Source: Blastocatellia bacterium (lineage in GTDB: Bacteria > Acidobacteriota > Blastocatellia > Chloracidobacteriales > JADJPF01). Taken from it: 64,000 nt of DNA. The notes beneath the pieces are model-generated. The model saw only the letters and a program-made list of their open reading frames with translations, did not search any database and was not told the origin of the DNA. The stretch's first letter is position 1. The number at the start of each line of letters is the position of its first letter. The stretch is taken from NCBI GenBank assembly GCA_025057015.1, contig JANWYG010000009.1, positions 87,890-151,889 on the forward strand, written 5' to 3'. Position numbers and translations under genes: made by a program. Below, in pieces: positions 63,557 through 64,000 of the stretch.

Positions 63557-64000
63557 ATGCGCGTAGGCAACATAGGAAGTGGAAACATAAACAATGTCCA
63601 AGATAACCAACCACAAAGAACTAACCAGACACAACCACAGCAAGAGATTAATAGAGTAGAAACGCCTCAAGGTGAAGCAAGGCCTAACCAACGAGCTGCA
63701 ATGCTCAGGGCAGAATCCGGCGTTGGGTCAAGCTTGCTAGCCAGCAGGATACGCGCAAATGATGCTCCTTCACTAGACCGAATAACTCAAGGAATAGCAA
63801 CAAGGATGCAACGTACGCCTAGCTCTGGTGTAGGTCGCGATTCGCTTACCGCCCGCGGCACAGCTACTCCAAATGCTCCAATAAAGGATAATCAGACAAC
63901 GGTATCGAAGATAAACATAACCGAAGACCTGTCGATTACAGGAGTTAAGGTAAACGTAGACATAGCACATACGTATCGCGGAGACTTGGTAGTAAAGCTG
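63557..64000 (+). CDS. P-domain (proprotein convertase-type) protein, 3' end missing
   Basis: The frame is open to the window end (148 codons visible). A clear CAGGAG ribosome site lies 6 bp before the ATG. The first 110 residues are polar, rich in Asn, Gln, Arg and Ser, with no signal peptide (MRVGNIGSGNINNVQDNQ). Residues from about 120 on (SITGVKVNVDIAHTYRGDL) match the start of a P/homoB domain, which usually sits after secreted subtilisin-like or other enzymes. Absence of a signal peptide before a normally extracellular domain is odd; export by another route or a late signal is possible. Confidence 0.8.
   Translation, partial: MRVGNIGSGNINNVQDNQPQRTNQTQPQQEINRVETPQGEARPNQRAAMLRAESGVGSSLLASRIRANDAPSLDRITQGIATRMQRTPSSGVGRDSLTARGTATPNAPIKDNQTTVSKINITEDLSITGVKVNVDIAHTYRGDLVVKL

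Noticed and set aside
1..64000. tRNA, rRNA, CRISPR, insertion sequences, prophage or integrase signs
   Set aside because: No cloverleaf-like gene, repeat-spacer array, transposase or integrase was seen; coding sequence fills nearly all of the window.

Overview
The window is 64 kb of gene-dense bacterial chromosome, with GC in the mid-40s percent as judged by eye. There is no gene-free stretch over 300 bp, and I saw no tRNA, rRNA, CRISPR array, insertion sequence or phage gene. About 52 protein genes can be supported, including one cut by each window edge and one apparently split by a frameshift. The gene mix suggests a Gram-negative Acidobacteriota-like bacterium. It combines the three-subunit cytochrome b558-type succinate dehydrogenase, many secreted TPR, NHL, BNR and HYR proteins, HemL, an ECF sigma/anti-sigma pair, an aldolase microcompartment and Rex. 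This placement is inference; no marker in the window proves it.

Layout. 1-5.5 kb: 3' end of der, thiS-thiG, a transglycosylase and two lipoproteins. 5.5-9.4 kb: a minus-strand run of small unrecognised proteins, a TPR exported protein and a zinc-ribbon membrane protein, ending at a clear terminator. 9.5-14.3 kb: a ferredoxin-like protein, a K+ channel, a PP2C/pseudo-receiver/PAS regulator and a sigma/anti-sigma pair. 14.4-16.7 kb: an S1/P1-nuclease-like protein and hemL. 16.8-20 kb: sdhCAB. 20-22 kb: an APC permease. 22-24 kb: rex, a class II aldolase and two microcompartment shell genes (hexamer and pentamer), a very compact microcompartment locus. 24-44 kb: about 20 kb on the minus strand holding eight closely packed genes. 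Five of them form the tight series Ser/Thr kinase, beta-propeller, VIT/VWA, 2478-residue TPR protein and a secreted protein; upstream of these are three unrecognised cytosolic proteins. 44-51.5 kb: a TlpA-type thioredoxin, thrB, asd and a giant NHL/IPT protein interrupted by a -1 frameshift. 51.5-64 kb: cdsA, a sugar epimerase, a DHH phosphoesterase, an MFS permease, an Slt70-like transglycosylase, a serine proteasome-like Ntn hydrolase, a BNR protein, an esterase, a glucose/sorbosone dehydrogenase-like protein with HYR domains, and the start of a P-domain protein.

Functional links. rex (NADH/NAD sensing) beside the aldolase and shell genes suggests a redox-regulated compartment that sequesters an aldehyde, probably lactaldehyde. 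The kinase-propeller-VIT/VWA-TPR operon looks like an envelope sensing or assembly system and is the best candidate for something undescribed. Six convergent gene pairs overlap at their 3' ends, so transcripts there must terminate inside the opposing gene.
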